Assembly (NCBI RefSeq): GCF_000516985.1
Contig: NW_006917103.1
Span: 434,001-498,000 of the forward strand
Source: Pestalotiopsis fici W106-1
Taxonomy: Eukaryota > Ascomycota > Sordariomycetes > Amphisphaeriales > Sporocadaceae
DNA length: 64,000 bases
Direction: 5' to 3'
In this document: in pieces, positions 35,589 through 47,200 of the stretch
How positions within the stretch are numbered: the stretch's first letter is position 1
Layout of the letters: each line of letters begins with the position of its first letter
Made by a program: the position numbers and the translations under genes
The notes under the pieces: model-generated
What the model saw: the letters and a program-made list of their open reading frames with translations, nothing else
Database searches by the model: none
What the model was told of the DNA's origin: nothing

Positions 35589-37531
35589 CTAGCAACGAAA
35601 GTACTTCTTTTCAATCCATCGCTCCTCAATGTCGGGGAGTAAGTTGCCCACAACAACCGTAATTTCTGGGAACACCTTGGTCAACCGATGGATACCCACG
35701 CGGCCAGCAGAATATGTCACAAAGACGATTCGATCCGGCGATACTCCGTGGTCTACAAGCACTTGGACGGACATGAGCGCAGACCCTCCGCTCGACATCT
35801 GTGCATCGAGAAGCAGAACGCAATCATGCTGAGATATATCCGAAGGCAGCTTGAGGTAGTGCAGCTCAGGCTCGCCGGTGCGGATATTGGACTGGATCAG
35901 GAGACGTCCTGTCCGGCAATCTGGAATGACCCTCCGAAGACCCGACTCAAAGGTTGCGCCGCCACGGAGCACAATGACTGCACTGACCTCGCCTTGAGCG
36001 GTGAGTCCGCGGTACTTGTTACCTTGAGGCGTCTCTACAGTCAACTCTTTGAAATGCGAGTTGTTTAGTGCTCTGTTGCATGACGATTAGTCCATAATGT
36101 TGCGAAAATTTCAGGAATTGATATTCATTCACATACTGTTCAATCAGCAAGGTAGATAATCTGTCAAAGTAGAAGATGAAATCTTCACTAGACGTATCAA
36201 TATCTTGAAGGATCGTTGCCATTCCTTGGATTTGCGTGGTCTGCTTCAGCACCACAACTCTCTCGGACAAGGGCTCACGATCGTAGCCAGTCTCGAGACT
36301 TTTGAGAGCCGCGCGGTGATGTGTCGACTTCTCCAGCAGCTTTCTCTCGATGTACTGAGTAACCATGCCTACACATTATTAATGCATATCCGCGGGCATA
36401 GCAAATCAGAACTTACTCATTGCAACACGATTTTCTATACCACGAGGAACAATGATGTCTAAAGAGTATGTAGTTAGCATTAGTGTTCCGCATAACACGA
36501 GCGGCCAAGATCGTCCTTGGCAGCAAGAGGCTGTTTTACCTGCCACAATTCTTTGTGGTTGCACAAACTAAACCTTGTCAGCACGTTACATATATCGTCT
36601 CTTGATGTAGTATGTAAACCAACCTTCTCAAAGTTGGGCTTGACGAATCCAAACCACTGTTTGATGCAACCTTCGACATCACGACCACGATCTCTAACGT
36701 CACGGATAACTGCGTAGAGAATTAGTGTGATTATTCATGGCAACAGGGGCAAAAGACCAGTCTAACTTCGTCTTGAAAGGCAAGTGTCGGCATCGGCCTC
36801 GCAGTATACCTGTAGAATGATTAGCCAAGTAAAGGCATCGGGGTAGCTCTTAATCGAAAACAACTTACACCCATATCTAGCAGTTCTCGAACCCGGGGAT
36901 CATACAATGCGAAAATGCCTTCAAGAATGAGAACGTGGGGAGAGTAAATGGGGACAGTTTTGTCAAGACGCTGGTGCTTCTCGAAAGAGTATACAGGAAT
37001 TTCAGCTCGACGCCTGCAGTACCTTATTAGAATGTCGTTGCAAAGACCTTTGTCTCGGTTTTACAATGCTGAACTGACCCTGCCTTGAGATCTCGCAAGA
37101 CATTTACGAGCTCATCAAAATCAATAGCCTACATGTCCTTTAGTAGAGGGATCTAGAATGGACATCTCTCGAGCGGATGAACCCTACCTCGGGGGAATCA
37201 AAGTCATATTCGTTTTTGAAAGCACGCGCATGGGCTTCTTCATCCAATGGCTTATAGAAGGAGTCCTGAGCAGGTCAGTACAGCTTTCCTTGCGCTGGCC
37301 AAGGACAGACTATGGAGGAGCAAATACCATGGACATGATGACAACCCAAGGCAAATTCAATTCCCGAACAATGGCATGGGATAGAGTAGTTTTGCCGCTG
37401 CCACTGCTACCGGCGACACCAATGATGCTGACATCTGCCCATGGCGGACTGTAGTGAGCTCGCTTCGCTACTGTGTCTTGGTTTGGGGTGTACTCTGGAA
37501 TGACAGGTGGTGTTGAAATGCCAGAATCCAT
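35589..37531 (-). CDS. URK1: Uridine kinase with C-terminal UPRT-like domain
   Basis: Ten exons on the minus strand: 37531-37328, 37265-37188, 37128-37079, 37013-36869, 36809-36767, 36709-36624, 36567-36540, 36458-36417, 36368-36137, 36072-35589. All junctions keep frame and give 463 residues. The enzyme phosphorylates uridine and cytidine in pyrimidine salvage. The kinase P-loop GSSGSGKT is at 41-48, followed by MDSFYKPL, EYDFDSPEAIDFDELV, ILEGIFALYDPRVREL and RDVRDRGRDVEGC. The conserved FEKFVQPQRIVADIIVPRG follows. The C-terminal domain (about 230-463) is UPRT-like, but its PRPP loop reads LLLDAQMSSGGSALMS rather than LDPxxATGGT. It ends LPDIEERWIEKKYFRC without the GDxGDR uracil motif, so it is probably regulatory. 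The 3' end is 207 bases from the convergent amidohydrolase. Confidence 0.93.
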
Positions 37532-38763
37532 CTTGGCCTACTCCGTATATATACAAAACGCTTTCGGCAAAGTTCGAGCTCTATTCAAGGCCAGGTACAA
37601 TGTGTTGATTTGATGTTGAAATCGAGGTCGCGTGACTAGCTGCTAGCACCTATAATAGTAAGTGAGATAGATGGGCACCACATGTGAAGATCGCAAATCT
37701 GTTCGAGTACAGCCGTCGGTCTCCGCCGAGTGCGCGTAGCGAAGGAAAAAAAAGTAAGAGAAGGGAAAAAATCCAAGCGATGAAGGGAAAACTCCTCAAT
37801 CGTGACTTCAAGAAAGAAATGAATAATTCTTTGCGACAACAGCTAGAATTCCATGCTCTAACTAGGATGCACGTCGAGTACCGATGCAAATAAAGTGTAC
37901 CTCGAGTTGAGTAACATGCTCGCCGTGCAATCAAGTCGTCAAAATTTGGGTTCACCTCTTCGCCAGCTGCCGAGGGGCGTCGAGAGCCTAGGCGATGCTC
38001 GAGCCAATCAAGTCAGCTGTCAACCACGTAACTAGGCGATCGTTGAAGCTTTGGTGCATCAGTTGAAGCTCTGATGCATAGTCCTTCCGTTCAGACTCGA
38101 AAGGCACAGGCAGCATTAGGGGCCACAACCTCAACTGAACTCACCGTACCTACGCTATTTTATGCATGCATATACAAACTTTTTGTCAGAATACCGTGAG
38201 AGTGTTCAAGTTAGTCGAAAGTGATCACTATCTGGTTGTCTCAGCAGTGATTAGAACATACATAAGTCTTCGATTTACCGTACAAAACGTTATACTTCTC
38301 TACAGGCCCCGGCGCGTGTTCAGGCATTCCCGTTCTTCCCTTACAGAGCTCAAACTACAGAGATGAATACAGAGTACATACAGCCCTTGACGCATTCCCA
38401 CTGTGTCGTGTCCCACCTTAGCGTATTTGTGGCTAGGGGAGCTCCAACCTCGAGCCCCACCATGGAAGAAATCCTGCACCTAAGCCCCAGCCTGCCGACA
38501 CAACTTCCTTCAACCGATTCTGCTCCTGCATCATTTCTCGCCCTTTCAATCCTATTTCTACAGCTCTGCTCTCTCTGCGCCCAGCTTTGAGCAGAGCCAA
38601 GTAGACAAGATATCTAGTAAGGAGCTTCTGCTCATGTATATCACGTTCTTGTCGCCATATTCACCCGGGTGGTGGCATGACTGCGCTCATCGAGCGGGAA
38701 TTTGAGGAAAGACTTCGTTACACCATTCTTTACCTCGACGCCTGGGTTAGTAACCGATCCAAC
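37532..38763. other. Divergent spacer, URK1 to GID8
   Basis: About 1.2 kb between divergent start codons. A 20-bp imperfect tandem repeat lies at 38042-38081. No other feature is recognised. Confidence 0.5.
38042..38081 (+). repeat. Imperfect 20-bp tandem repeat
   Basis: Two adjacent units begin GTTGAAGCT and end TGCATCA/TGCATAG; they differ at about four positions. Seen directly. It lies in the URK1-GID8 divergent promoter region. Confidence 0.7.
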
Positions 38764-39915
38764 ATGACTTCATCCACATCTACAGCTACGCCGATGAAGC
38801 ATGCCTTCACGCGTCAAGTTGAGGAGGTCAAGGCCCCTAAGAGGTAAGCATCTATCCCCCCACCGTTCCGTCCACGTCCCCCTTCTGCCCCCCCGCGCTT
38901 CAACATGATGCCAACAACAATCAATGGGAATCTCTCTGAGCAAAACTATGCGGAGACCGATTTGTATATCTTCAATTCTTCTGATCCAACGAAGCAACCC
39001 TCGATCCTTGTTCATGCATTATTGGGCCCCGTTCAAACGCTAACAAGCTATTCAAGTGACATTAATGCTCTCATTCTTGACTATTTGACCCTGGCGGGCT
39101 ATCCCAACGCTGCCAAGAAGTTCTCAACTGAAGCAAATCTGCCTCCCCAGCAGTCGCATGATTCTATCGAGGCCAGACAGCAGATCCAGACTGCTATACA
39201 TAGAGGTGACATAGCGCAAGCTATCAGTGACCTCAATGACTTGGACCCAGAGGTATGTGGTTTTCTCGCCAATGCAGCACACACAGTCCCCCCTCGCTAT
39301 GATTAGAAACAGAGTTTTAACATGCACCACTCTTATTACGGTCTTCGGACCTGGTGATGAGAAACAACCACTTTTTTATGAGCACATCCTTCGTTCCCCC
39401 TATCATTGCAATTATTTTAGTTTAGACCAAGTCTAACAATGCACCAGATACTAGATGCGGACACCGCTCTTCATTTCGCACTGCTACGTCTTCAGCTTGT
39501 CGAACTGATTAGGCAGTGCAACGCCACGCCCGGTCGAGACATCAACCCGGCGTTGGAGTTTGCAACGACACAGCTCGGCCCCAGAGCTCCAACCAACCCC
39601 CAATTTCTTGAGGATCTAGAGAAGACGATGGCCCTTGTGGTCTTTTCCCATGACTCGCTGGATCCTTCCCTGGCAGCCCTGCTGCAGCCTGATCTTCGTC
39701 GCCAGGTCGCTGACATGGTCAATAAGGCCATACTGGAGCGAGAAACGAACCGAAGAGAGACGGCTATCCGACATCTTGTGCAAATGCGTGCTTGGAGTGA
39801 AGAAACTGTTCGTAAAGACACCAAGAAAGACCTGCCAGCCCGTATCGACCTGGGTTTGAACGGCGATGACCAGAATGGCTTCCACGAGAATGGCCAAGAT
39901 ACTGTTATGACATGA
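38764..39915 (+). CDS. GID8: GID8-like subunit of the GID/CTLH E3 ubiquitin ligase
   Basis: Three exons (38764-38843, 39057-39252, 39448-39915) give 247 residues. Gid8 is a scaffold of the CTLH/GID ubiquitin ligase, which degrades gluconeogenic enzymes in yeast. After a short N terminus (TPMKHAFTRQVEEVKAPKR) comes the LisH motif (SDINALILDYLTLAGYPNAA, about 27-60). The CTLH region follows (ARQQIQTAIHRGDIAQAISD), then the helical CRA part (ALHFALLRLQLVELIR, MALVVFSHD). The C terminus is acidic and low complexity. Introns of 213 and 195 bp have GTAAGC/GTATGT donors and CTAAC branch points. An alternative first exon reading from ATG 38905 is open into exon 2 but lacks the conserved N terminus. 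Confidence 0.92.
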
Positions 39916-40777
39916 TGAACGGCTGCCCACGCAACACCGGAATGCGAGGAATGCTATGAAAACCTCAACCGGTCTCCTCTTCCTGGAGTGTAACGATATG
40001 ATTGTGTCCCTGGCTGGACATTGTATTTGCTGGGACCCATGAGGTTTCTTTCCACCTTTGTTTTTGGCTTTCTTTCAGCATGGCGTTGGGTCAAGATGCG
40101 TTTGCGCTGGGGAAGCGGTAGTTCTCCAGTCTGGGACATGACTGAGGATACTGGCAAAATAAATGAATAATTCTACATCAATAAAGCATTGCTATCAATG
40201 GCATTTGATATCAACATTCGACACATGGTCCCTTTTTGAAAAAGAGCTTCGTGAATTGAGGGCTGTAGAGGCTGGACGTTTTTGTCTTCTGGGGTGGGCC
40301 CAATCTTGGAAGAGGAACCACTGCTGACCTTTAGAATGGAGGCTATTGGTGGCGTGATGTCCTTGCAGTCAAGGTGCTTGAAGTTATTATCCAGCCCTGG
40401 AACATTTGTAATGCTGCATTACAGGATTCACGCCTTTTCCACAGCATGGTGAACTATCGAATCATACGTGAGCTTTTAGATACGAGAATACTACGGTAGC
40501 TGCTGAATATGTCAACATTTGTCGATTGAATGATCATGTGCTGTCACCAAGGTAGAATAACAGGCATACTTTCACATTCCCCCGTGTAGATTACTAGGAA
40601 CATAAAAAAGCATCATTTTCTCTTGTCTAAGTATGTACAGTAGGCACCAGTCTCAGGTCGACCTTCGCATTTGCAGCGCAATGGGCATACATCGCTGTAG
40701 TATGCCTCACCAGGTATACGGTCACTGATCCTCTTCGAGTCGGTCCATCATCTGAAATAAGAGTACAATTGGATCCT
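39916..40777. other. Intergenic region between convergent GID8 and NDUFS4
   Basis: About 860 bases holding both 3' regions. No coding or RNA feature is recognised. Confidence 0.5.
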
Positions 40778-41564
40778 CTATTTCGCTCTGACGAGCTTGA
40801 GCTTGCCAGGCGAGTACAAGAAGTTGTTGGCGTAGGCCTTGGGTGTGAATGATCTCTTGTTGGGCTCCTGGACGAAGTACTCGTAGCCCTGCTTCTCGGC
40901 AAAGGTGATGGCGTCCTCCTTGGACTTGAAGTTCAGGTGCGTTCCCTGCATGAAATCACCCGACGACTGCCAGCCCATCAGAGGGTTCTCCCATCGGTGT
41001 CCCTTGGAAAGGACATCCCAATCCATGCGCCAGTGGTGCGAGCCCCAGTTACCGGACTGGGTGGCAGGCTTGGCGGGCTGGTAGATGCTGCGGGACAGGT
41101 GTTAGTATATCCCAAAGCATACTCAGAAAGGCTAGCTATCGTACCGAACAGTTCGTGCTTGCAGTTCGACGGGGGCGCCAGACAGGACTGCGGCTGGGAG
41201 GACCTCACTGTCCTCGCTTCCATCCAAGACACGCTTGGGGACCGGAGTGTATGTGCTGTTTGTCGGTATCAGCCAAAGTTCGCCAGCCTAGTAGTTCTCA
41301 CTATCATCGCCAATTCGATCGCATGACAAGCGGACACATGGAGACGTACGAGGTGGCCTTGTCAATGTGTGCGCTCCAATCCGGGGAGTTGGGAGCTCTC
41401 TCGGCGGGAGTCTTGGTAGCAGTAGCTACGGGGCCACTCTCCGTGAGGGCTTTAGAGGCATCGTCGGCCTTGAAGCGTCGCTGGGTGAAGGAAGTAACGG
41501 TCGATCGTGAGACGGTCGTCGTCCGCAGCAGCTTGGCTGCAGACTGAGTTCGGAGAGATGCCAT
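40778..41564 (-). CDS. NDUFS4: Mitochondrial complex I 21-kDa/NDUFS4 subunit
   Basis: Three exons on the minus strand (41564-41350, 41255-41145, 41087-40778), with GTACGT and GTACGA donors, give 211 residues. NDUFS4 is an accessory subunit of the peripheral arm of NADH:ubiquinone oxidoreductase in the matrix. The first about 40 residues (MASLRTQSAAKLLRTTTVSR) are a typical Arg/Ser/Thr-rich presequence. The conserved core has VRIYQPAKPATQSG, HHWRMDWDVLSKGHRWENPL, MGWQSSGDFMQGTHLNF and FAEKQGYEYFVQEP. An upstream in-frame ATG at 41588 would add eight residues. It is head-to-head with the ATP synthase subunit f gene, 365 bases between start codons. Confidence 0.94.
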
Positions 41565-41929
41565 ATCGATCGCAATCGGCGGGCGCAACTGGTGGCAGGG
41601 TCGTCGTCCAATTGCCTATTGGCAAGCTCAAACTTCAAACAAAGGTGAGGTCAAGATGGCGGATGTGGCTGAGTCGGATGTGGCTAGTGCCGGGTGCTGC
41701 GTGGGTGCGGAATGCATTTCGGGTCCAATTGTGGCTCGGGCCAGCGCTAACGAGGTCTTTTCGTGCCGTTCCTGGTGATTTGACCTCACTTCACAGCCAT
41801 TGAGCCATCAAACCGACGACATCTCTCCTCCTTGCACAGCTTGTCAATTGCGTCAAACCTGGGCCAATTGACTCCTGTGATTTCTCCGTCTCTGTTCATA
41901 TCGATCGCGACACTCCCGCCACCGCCAAA
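41565..41929. promoter_or_regulatory. Shared divergent promoter of NDUFS4 and ATP17
   Basis: A 365-bp spacer separates the start codons of two nuclear genes for mitochondrial respiratory subunits transcribed away from each other. It is short enough that both promoters must overlap or abut. No canonical TATA box is obvious. Co-regulation is inference. Confidence 0.55.
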
Positions 41930-42673
41930 ATGAGCTTCGTCACCCGCAGGGCGCTCTCGACCCTCATCCCCCCCAAGGTACGCCCTCCCGGCATTCTTTA
42001 CTCACGGACAACAACTAATCATGTTTCCAGGTCGCTTCGCCAAGTGTACGTTACTCCCAAACCGATGACTTTGCCGGACGTGCAGTCTGCAACTTGAAGC
42101 CGCCCTATCAATAAGTCCCGCGATTTCGGCTCCGACCGGGAAGCGAGAATCGGACATCATGACACTCTTGACACGGGAACACTCCGGCTAACATGCAAAC
42201 GAACACCAGGCCATTGGCGCTGCCCCCGATGCCGTCCGCATGAAGCGCGTCGTCAACTTCTACGAGAAGCTCCCCCGTGGCTCTGCCCCCAAGGTTGAGC
42301 CCAAGGGTCTTTTCGGACGTTACCAGGCCAAGCACTTTGGTGGCGACAACGCCTCTGGCAAGCGTACGTACTAGCCCCCCGGGTATGATGGGAATGTATC
42401 GAAGGAGGAACTGCGGCGCACAGGTCGAAAGATGGAGACTTGTACAGCCAGGAAAAGAGATGCCCACGATACTGGACCTAATGGAGGGAGTCTATGGAAC
42501 TTTGCTAATCTGAATGTCTACAGCCATCATTCACGCCATCGGTCTTATCTTGGTCATCGGATACCCCATCACTTACTACTTCCACCTGCGTAAGTTTGAT
42601 CCATCCAGCGTTGGACGACAAGAGCCTATTCGCTGACAATTATCCAGGCCACCACAAGAACAACGCCCACTAA
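41930..42673 (+). CDS. ATP17: Mitochondrial F1Fo ATP synthase subunit f
   Basis: Five exons (41930-41977, 42031-42045, 42210-42363, 42524-42589, 42648-42673) give 102 residues, the usual size for yeast Atp17. Subunit f is a single-pass inner-membrane component of the Fo sector, important for dimer and cristae formation. Residues 1-25 (MSFVTRRALSTLIPPK plus VASPS) act as a presequence. The conserved matrix segment RMKRVVNFYEKLPRGSAPK follows, then FGRYQAKHFGG. The membrane helix is IIHAIGLILVIGYPITYYF, ending HLRHHKNNAH. Exon 2 is a 15-nt micro-exon (VASPS) flanked by a TTCCAG acceptor and GTACGT donor; frames agree across all five exons. Confidence 0.93.
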
Positions 42674-44285
42674 ATGTGTGGCCCGCATGCAAGCACCGAT
42701 GGGAAATCGGCATGAATAATGCCGAAGGTACCTTGTACATATCATAGAAGAGGCGAAGCGTCGTAGCAGATTGCGGAGCTTTGTGTACTAGAAAGGAGAG
42801 AATTGGACTCGACCTGATTTTCCTTTGTGCCTTTCGCTTCATGATATTCTGTGATTTTGAGAGATGTGTTTTCTCTTGTAATCATGTCGGGCAGCGAACT
42901 TTTGGGTTCTCACAATTGAACACAAATAACATGATGTGGTTGACATTTCTCAGCAACGTGACTGACATGTCGCGAGTTGTGATATCTTGACAGCTCTACT
43001 ACGCTAATGAGACGTGAAAAGGAAAGCCCCCTTAACGAGCACAATAAAAACCCTAGTATCTTTGTCATGTTGTATGGTGGATTCCATGGAGTGTGTCATT
43101 TTGCAGCTGTGCGTCTATTCTGGCCTGCGACTTACCTCTCTGACGGTAGATATTAATCACAAGACGGACCTGCTCAACATGTTGCAAACGCACAAATTCG
43201 AACACTAGGATATTTGTCCAGGGTATTATGGAGAACAGAGCTTGCCTGAGACTTATGGATGATCACAGCTATGTGAAGAATGTGATGGGGAGCTTTGGTA
43301 TTCAGTACTGTATAGAACATGTAGGCACTCTTCATGCTAAAGTAATGAGTCATGGGAGATCGATGTGAATACTTCATAATTCACGAGAATAAGGATTTCG
43401 ATTACAAAGACCCTCTGCCAGAGAAATGGCCGGCACCTTTTCCGTTGCCCCGTTGCAACTCACGGCGACTCTACATTCTCAGAAGCACAAGGCTGAGCTG
43501 GCAAGCTGGGTACTGCCTGTTGATTATTACACTCCGGCGCGCTGGCTACTAGTTGATTACTCCATTCATGGCGGGACCCGCCAGCGCAAACGGGTACAGG
43601 CAGAAATAAAAGCACGCTAAACCCAATCCGCTCTTGCCGAAGACTCGGGATTCAGCTGCTAACCAATTCCTTCGACAAAAGACAATCAACTCTGGTTCAG
43701 AGTAGACTGATGACTGCCAACCATCTGCTTTTTCCCTTCTATCTTTGGTGTTCCAGCCGCAAGAACCATCACCGGGGAAAAAATCATTCAGTGCTGACAG
43801 AGTAACAAACAGACCAAACAATTTTTTGCTTGAGTCGTTTGTCCTTGTTTTTTTGTAAGTTCCGGCGAGTCTCTTATGCGTTCCAGAGCCTGCAACTACC
43901 TAACATATTACACGCTTTCAATGTACTGACTGACAGCCTATTGCGCGCCCAGCAGTGCACTACTTGTACCCAACCTAGGTACTTGGACCACTGCCACTAG
44001 GTACCAACCACCCCCAGCTGCACCTGCTGCTGAACTTGCGGTTTACGTTCCTTTTCGCGTTCCCCACCCGCTCTCAGTTCGTCCAACACGTTCATTCGCC
44101 AGCTCCCGCCACGGCTAGACACTTTGAAAGTTTGGAAGTGAACACACATCACACCTCAGCTCATCTACGCCATAAGCGACCCAGCGACCAGCGCATCTCT
44201 CCTTTTTCGTTATCCGCGCATCGCATCAACTAATCGGCTTGATTGCCTGACAACAAACCAGACTCGAAGTGCTCCTCTCAAGCGG
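42674..44285. other. Intergenic region upstream of the large RGG protein gene
   Basis: About 1.6 kb with no recognisable gene. The last 300 bases are C/T-rich with many short CCAGC elements, likely the promoter and long leader of the next gene. Confidence 0.5.
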
Positions 44286-47200
44286 ATGATGGCTGCTGAG
44301 GCCACCAGCGAGAAGCCGGTAGATGTCTCAGTAACTGATGCTTCGCTCGTAAGTTTGCCTTGGTTGCTACCTGATTACCGCTTCCTCTGTTCACGACACT
44401 GTTCAACAATGAACAATCATCCCCGACCGCTCTCCGCCGACCGACCCGCGACAACAACACATTTCGCTGCGTCGCGTCCGCTTCCACCGTTCCTTTCCCA
44501 TTCAAACCGAAGCGTGGCTGCTAACTTGTTCCCAGTCTCAGACTACTGCTACCACCGAACTCAGCGCTCAGAATGTCGAGGCTCCCAGCCCACCTATTGT
44601 AAACGGCGGCGGCCCCGACGAACCTGAGAAGATCAAGGCCGTCAACGATGTTGTCGAAGATCTTGCCCATTCGGCAGAAGTTAGTGTGAGCGGTGGCTCG
44701 GATACTGAGGCATCTACATCAAAGGCAAAGGATCCAAGTCATGTACGGACCTCCTCTACAGTCAAGAAGCCTCAGAGCTTCAAGTCTGTCTCTGTGAATA
44801 AGATCTTCGGCGCGAAAGTTGCTGCCAACGCAATTTCTCGATCTGAGAATTCGTCTCCGTCATTAGCACCCGCTACTCCGGTCAGCGCAGTCGGTTCTTC
44901 GGCATCAAAACTGAAGCTTGTTGCAAAGTCGGGCTCTAGCTTGGGAGGCGCCTCCAAGACTCTCACAACAAATGGCAAAGCACCCAGCGCTCCCGACGGC
45001 AGTACCGTCTGGAACCGCAACAAAGGTTTGCGACTCATACTAGATTGAATAACACTTTGAATACCTTGGCTGACCAAGCATTAGCTGCCCCGGTGCCTGA
45101 ACCGAAGAAGTACTCCGACGAAGAACTCAAGAAGTACGGCATTCATATGGCAGATCGTTTGCGACCCGAAGACGACCGGGGCCAGTCCAATTGGGCCGAC
45201 GAGGATGAGGACGAAGAGTGGGCGCCCGAGGCTATAACATGGACCGATGGGACCAGAATCACTTTGGAGAACCAGCCAACCCCTTCAACAGCACCAGCCG
45301 TGCCAGTACCCACAGCAACTATCGCCAACGTACCGGTACCAGCTGCAGTCGCTCCTATCCCGGCAAAGGACAAGCCGAAATCGCCGGCTCCGGGCGTGAC
45401 AAGTGATAGTGCCAGAGCCTCGCCGTCTGTGAAGCCTAGTCTCATCGCCTCAGGCAAAAGTCTAGTGCTGAAAGGTGCACCGGAGAAGCCGACTCTGGTT
45501 GCCAAGGCTCCCGCACCGCCCACACCGGCCAAGTCACCATGGGCAACTCTTCCACCTGTCGACAAGGCTTCACCTGTTATGATGGAGTTGCCCAACCCGC
45601 ATCAACCGCCGCCTCCGATGCGCGGCTACCCGCCGCGCGATTCTCCGTTCGGCCAGCATGGAAACATGCCCGCCAAGGAGATTGCTGCTGATGATTTCAG
45701 CAGAGGACCCTGGCGGGATGGCCAGCCTGGCGGCAACCGAGAGTTGTTCAACTCGCAGTCTGGACGATATGAGCCGGTGCAAGATCGCAGGGGCTCGCGG
45801 CACGATCCAAACTACCGGCAGCATCCCGCGCTCCTACAACGTCCTGCTCAACAGCAGGATTTCCAGGGGCCGGCAGAGCCCTCGGCGGCATTTCAAACCA
45901 GTAGATCGAGCGCCTATGATGCGGCACCGTACGGCCGCCGTCGAACCTCGTCGAACGTCAGCGGTGGTAGTGGTAGTGTTATGCACCGCCTAGGCCGACC
46001 CCATGACATGGCCCCTCCAGAGCAGATTGTCCCTGCCCCTGGCCAGCCCTCGCCGGCACGCTCACAACATGCCCAGCCGTGGCAGCCACGCCCTTCTCCG
46101 GGCCAAATCGACGCAACTTTGCACAACATCCATGCTCCTCCGGTCGACATCCCCACTGATGTGCCAGCAACGACAGCTCCTTCTGAAGACGAAATCGAGC
46201 TGCAAAAACGTCTGATGCGCGAACGAAGAGAGTTGGCCATCAAACGTAGACTAGAAGAAGAGGCGAAGGAGGAGGCAGCTCGCAAAGAGAGAATCGCATT
46301 GAAACTGGCGGCTATGGGCCCTGCGCCAGAACGCAAGAGCACAAAGAAGGAGGAAACGAAGGAAGTCGCCTACAAACGCGACGGTCCTCCGGCTGGCATC
46401 TTTAGCAAGGAAGAACTAGCCGCTGCTGAGGCCGAACGAGCTGTACCGCAGAGCGCTGTTCATTCCGAGAACCAGGAAGCAACCACCGCCAATTCGGATG
46501 CGAAGAGTGGTAATAGTCCCGAGACCGCGCACATGGAAGGTCCACATGCAGAGCCTCAACGACCAGGCCCTCCGACTGGCCCTCAGTCCAACACATCATG
46601 GCCCGAGTCGGTGCAAAAGCCAGCCGACAGGGTTGCATCCTGGAGCAGTGGCTCACAGAATGGTCCTAGAAACCTATGGGCTGCACCTGGAAATGATCGG
46701 TCTCTAGGAAATGGCACGTTTGATGCAGATCTTGGTCAGCAGCTTGCCGATTCTGAACCTGCTCAGCCCGCTAGCATCACCTCTCGACCTACTCCTATCG
46801 GCCCACCACGCACTGCCCAACAATCGCAGCAACGCTTAGCCCCCATTGGCCCCCCCAGTACCAACCGTCCTGGTTCTCAACCTATCCACACTGGAAGCGC
46901 AACCCGCCGTAACCCATGGGCTACAGCAGATATCGCAGCTGACGATCGCGCCATTCGTGCCGAGAAACAGAAACAATTGGATGAGTACAGGAAGAACCTC
47001 GAAGTTCAGGGCGTTAGTGTCAGCGAGGCCCAGCACAGCGTCAGAGATACCTGGCGCGGCGTCGACATTAATCAAGATGGAAAGCGCATCACAGGACAAG
47101 GCGTCACGGCTCAGCATAGTGAACGAATCGATCGCCACGCGGGGCCGTCTTGGAATGCCGCTGCGCCTAACCCGGGTCCTGAGCCTATCAGGCACGAAAA

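Noticed and set aside
38905..39056. Alternative N terminus of GID8 from ATG 38905
   Set aside because: It is open into exon 2 but the sequence is low complexity, and the exon at 38764 supplies the expected conserved N terminus with good splice sites.
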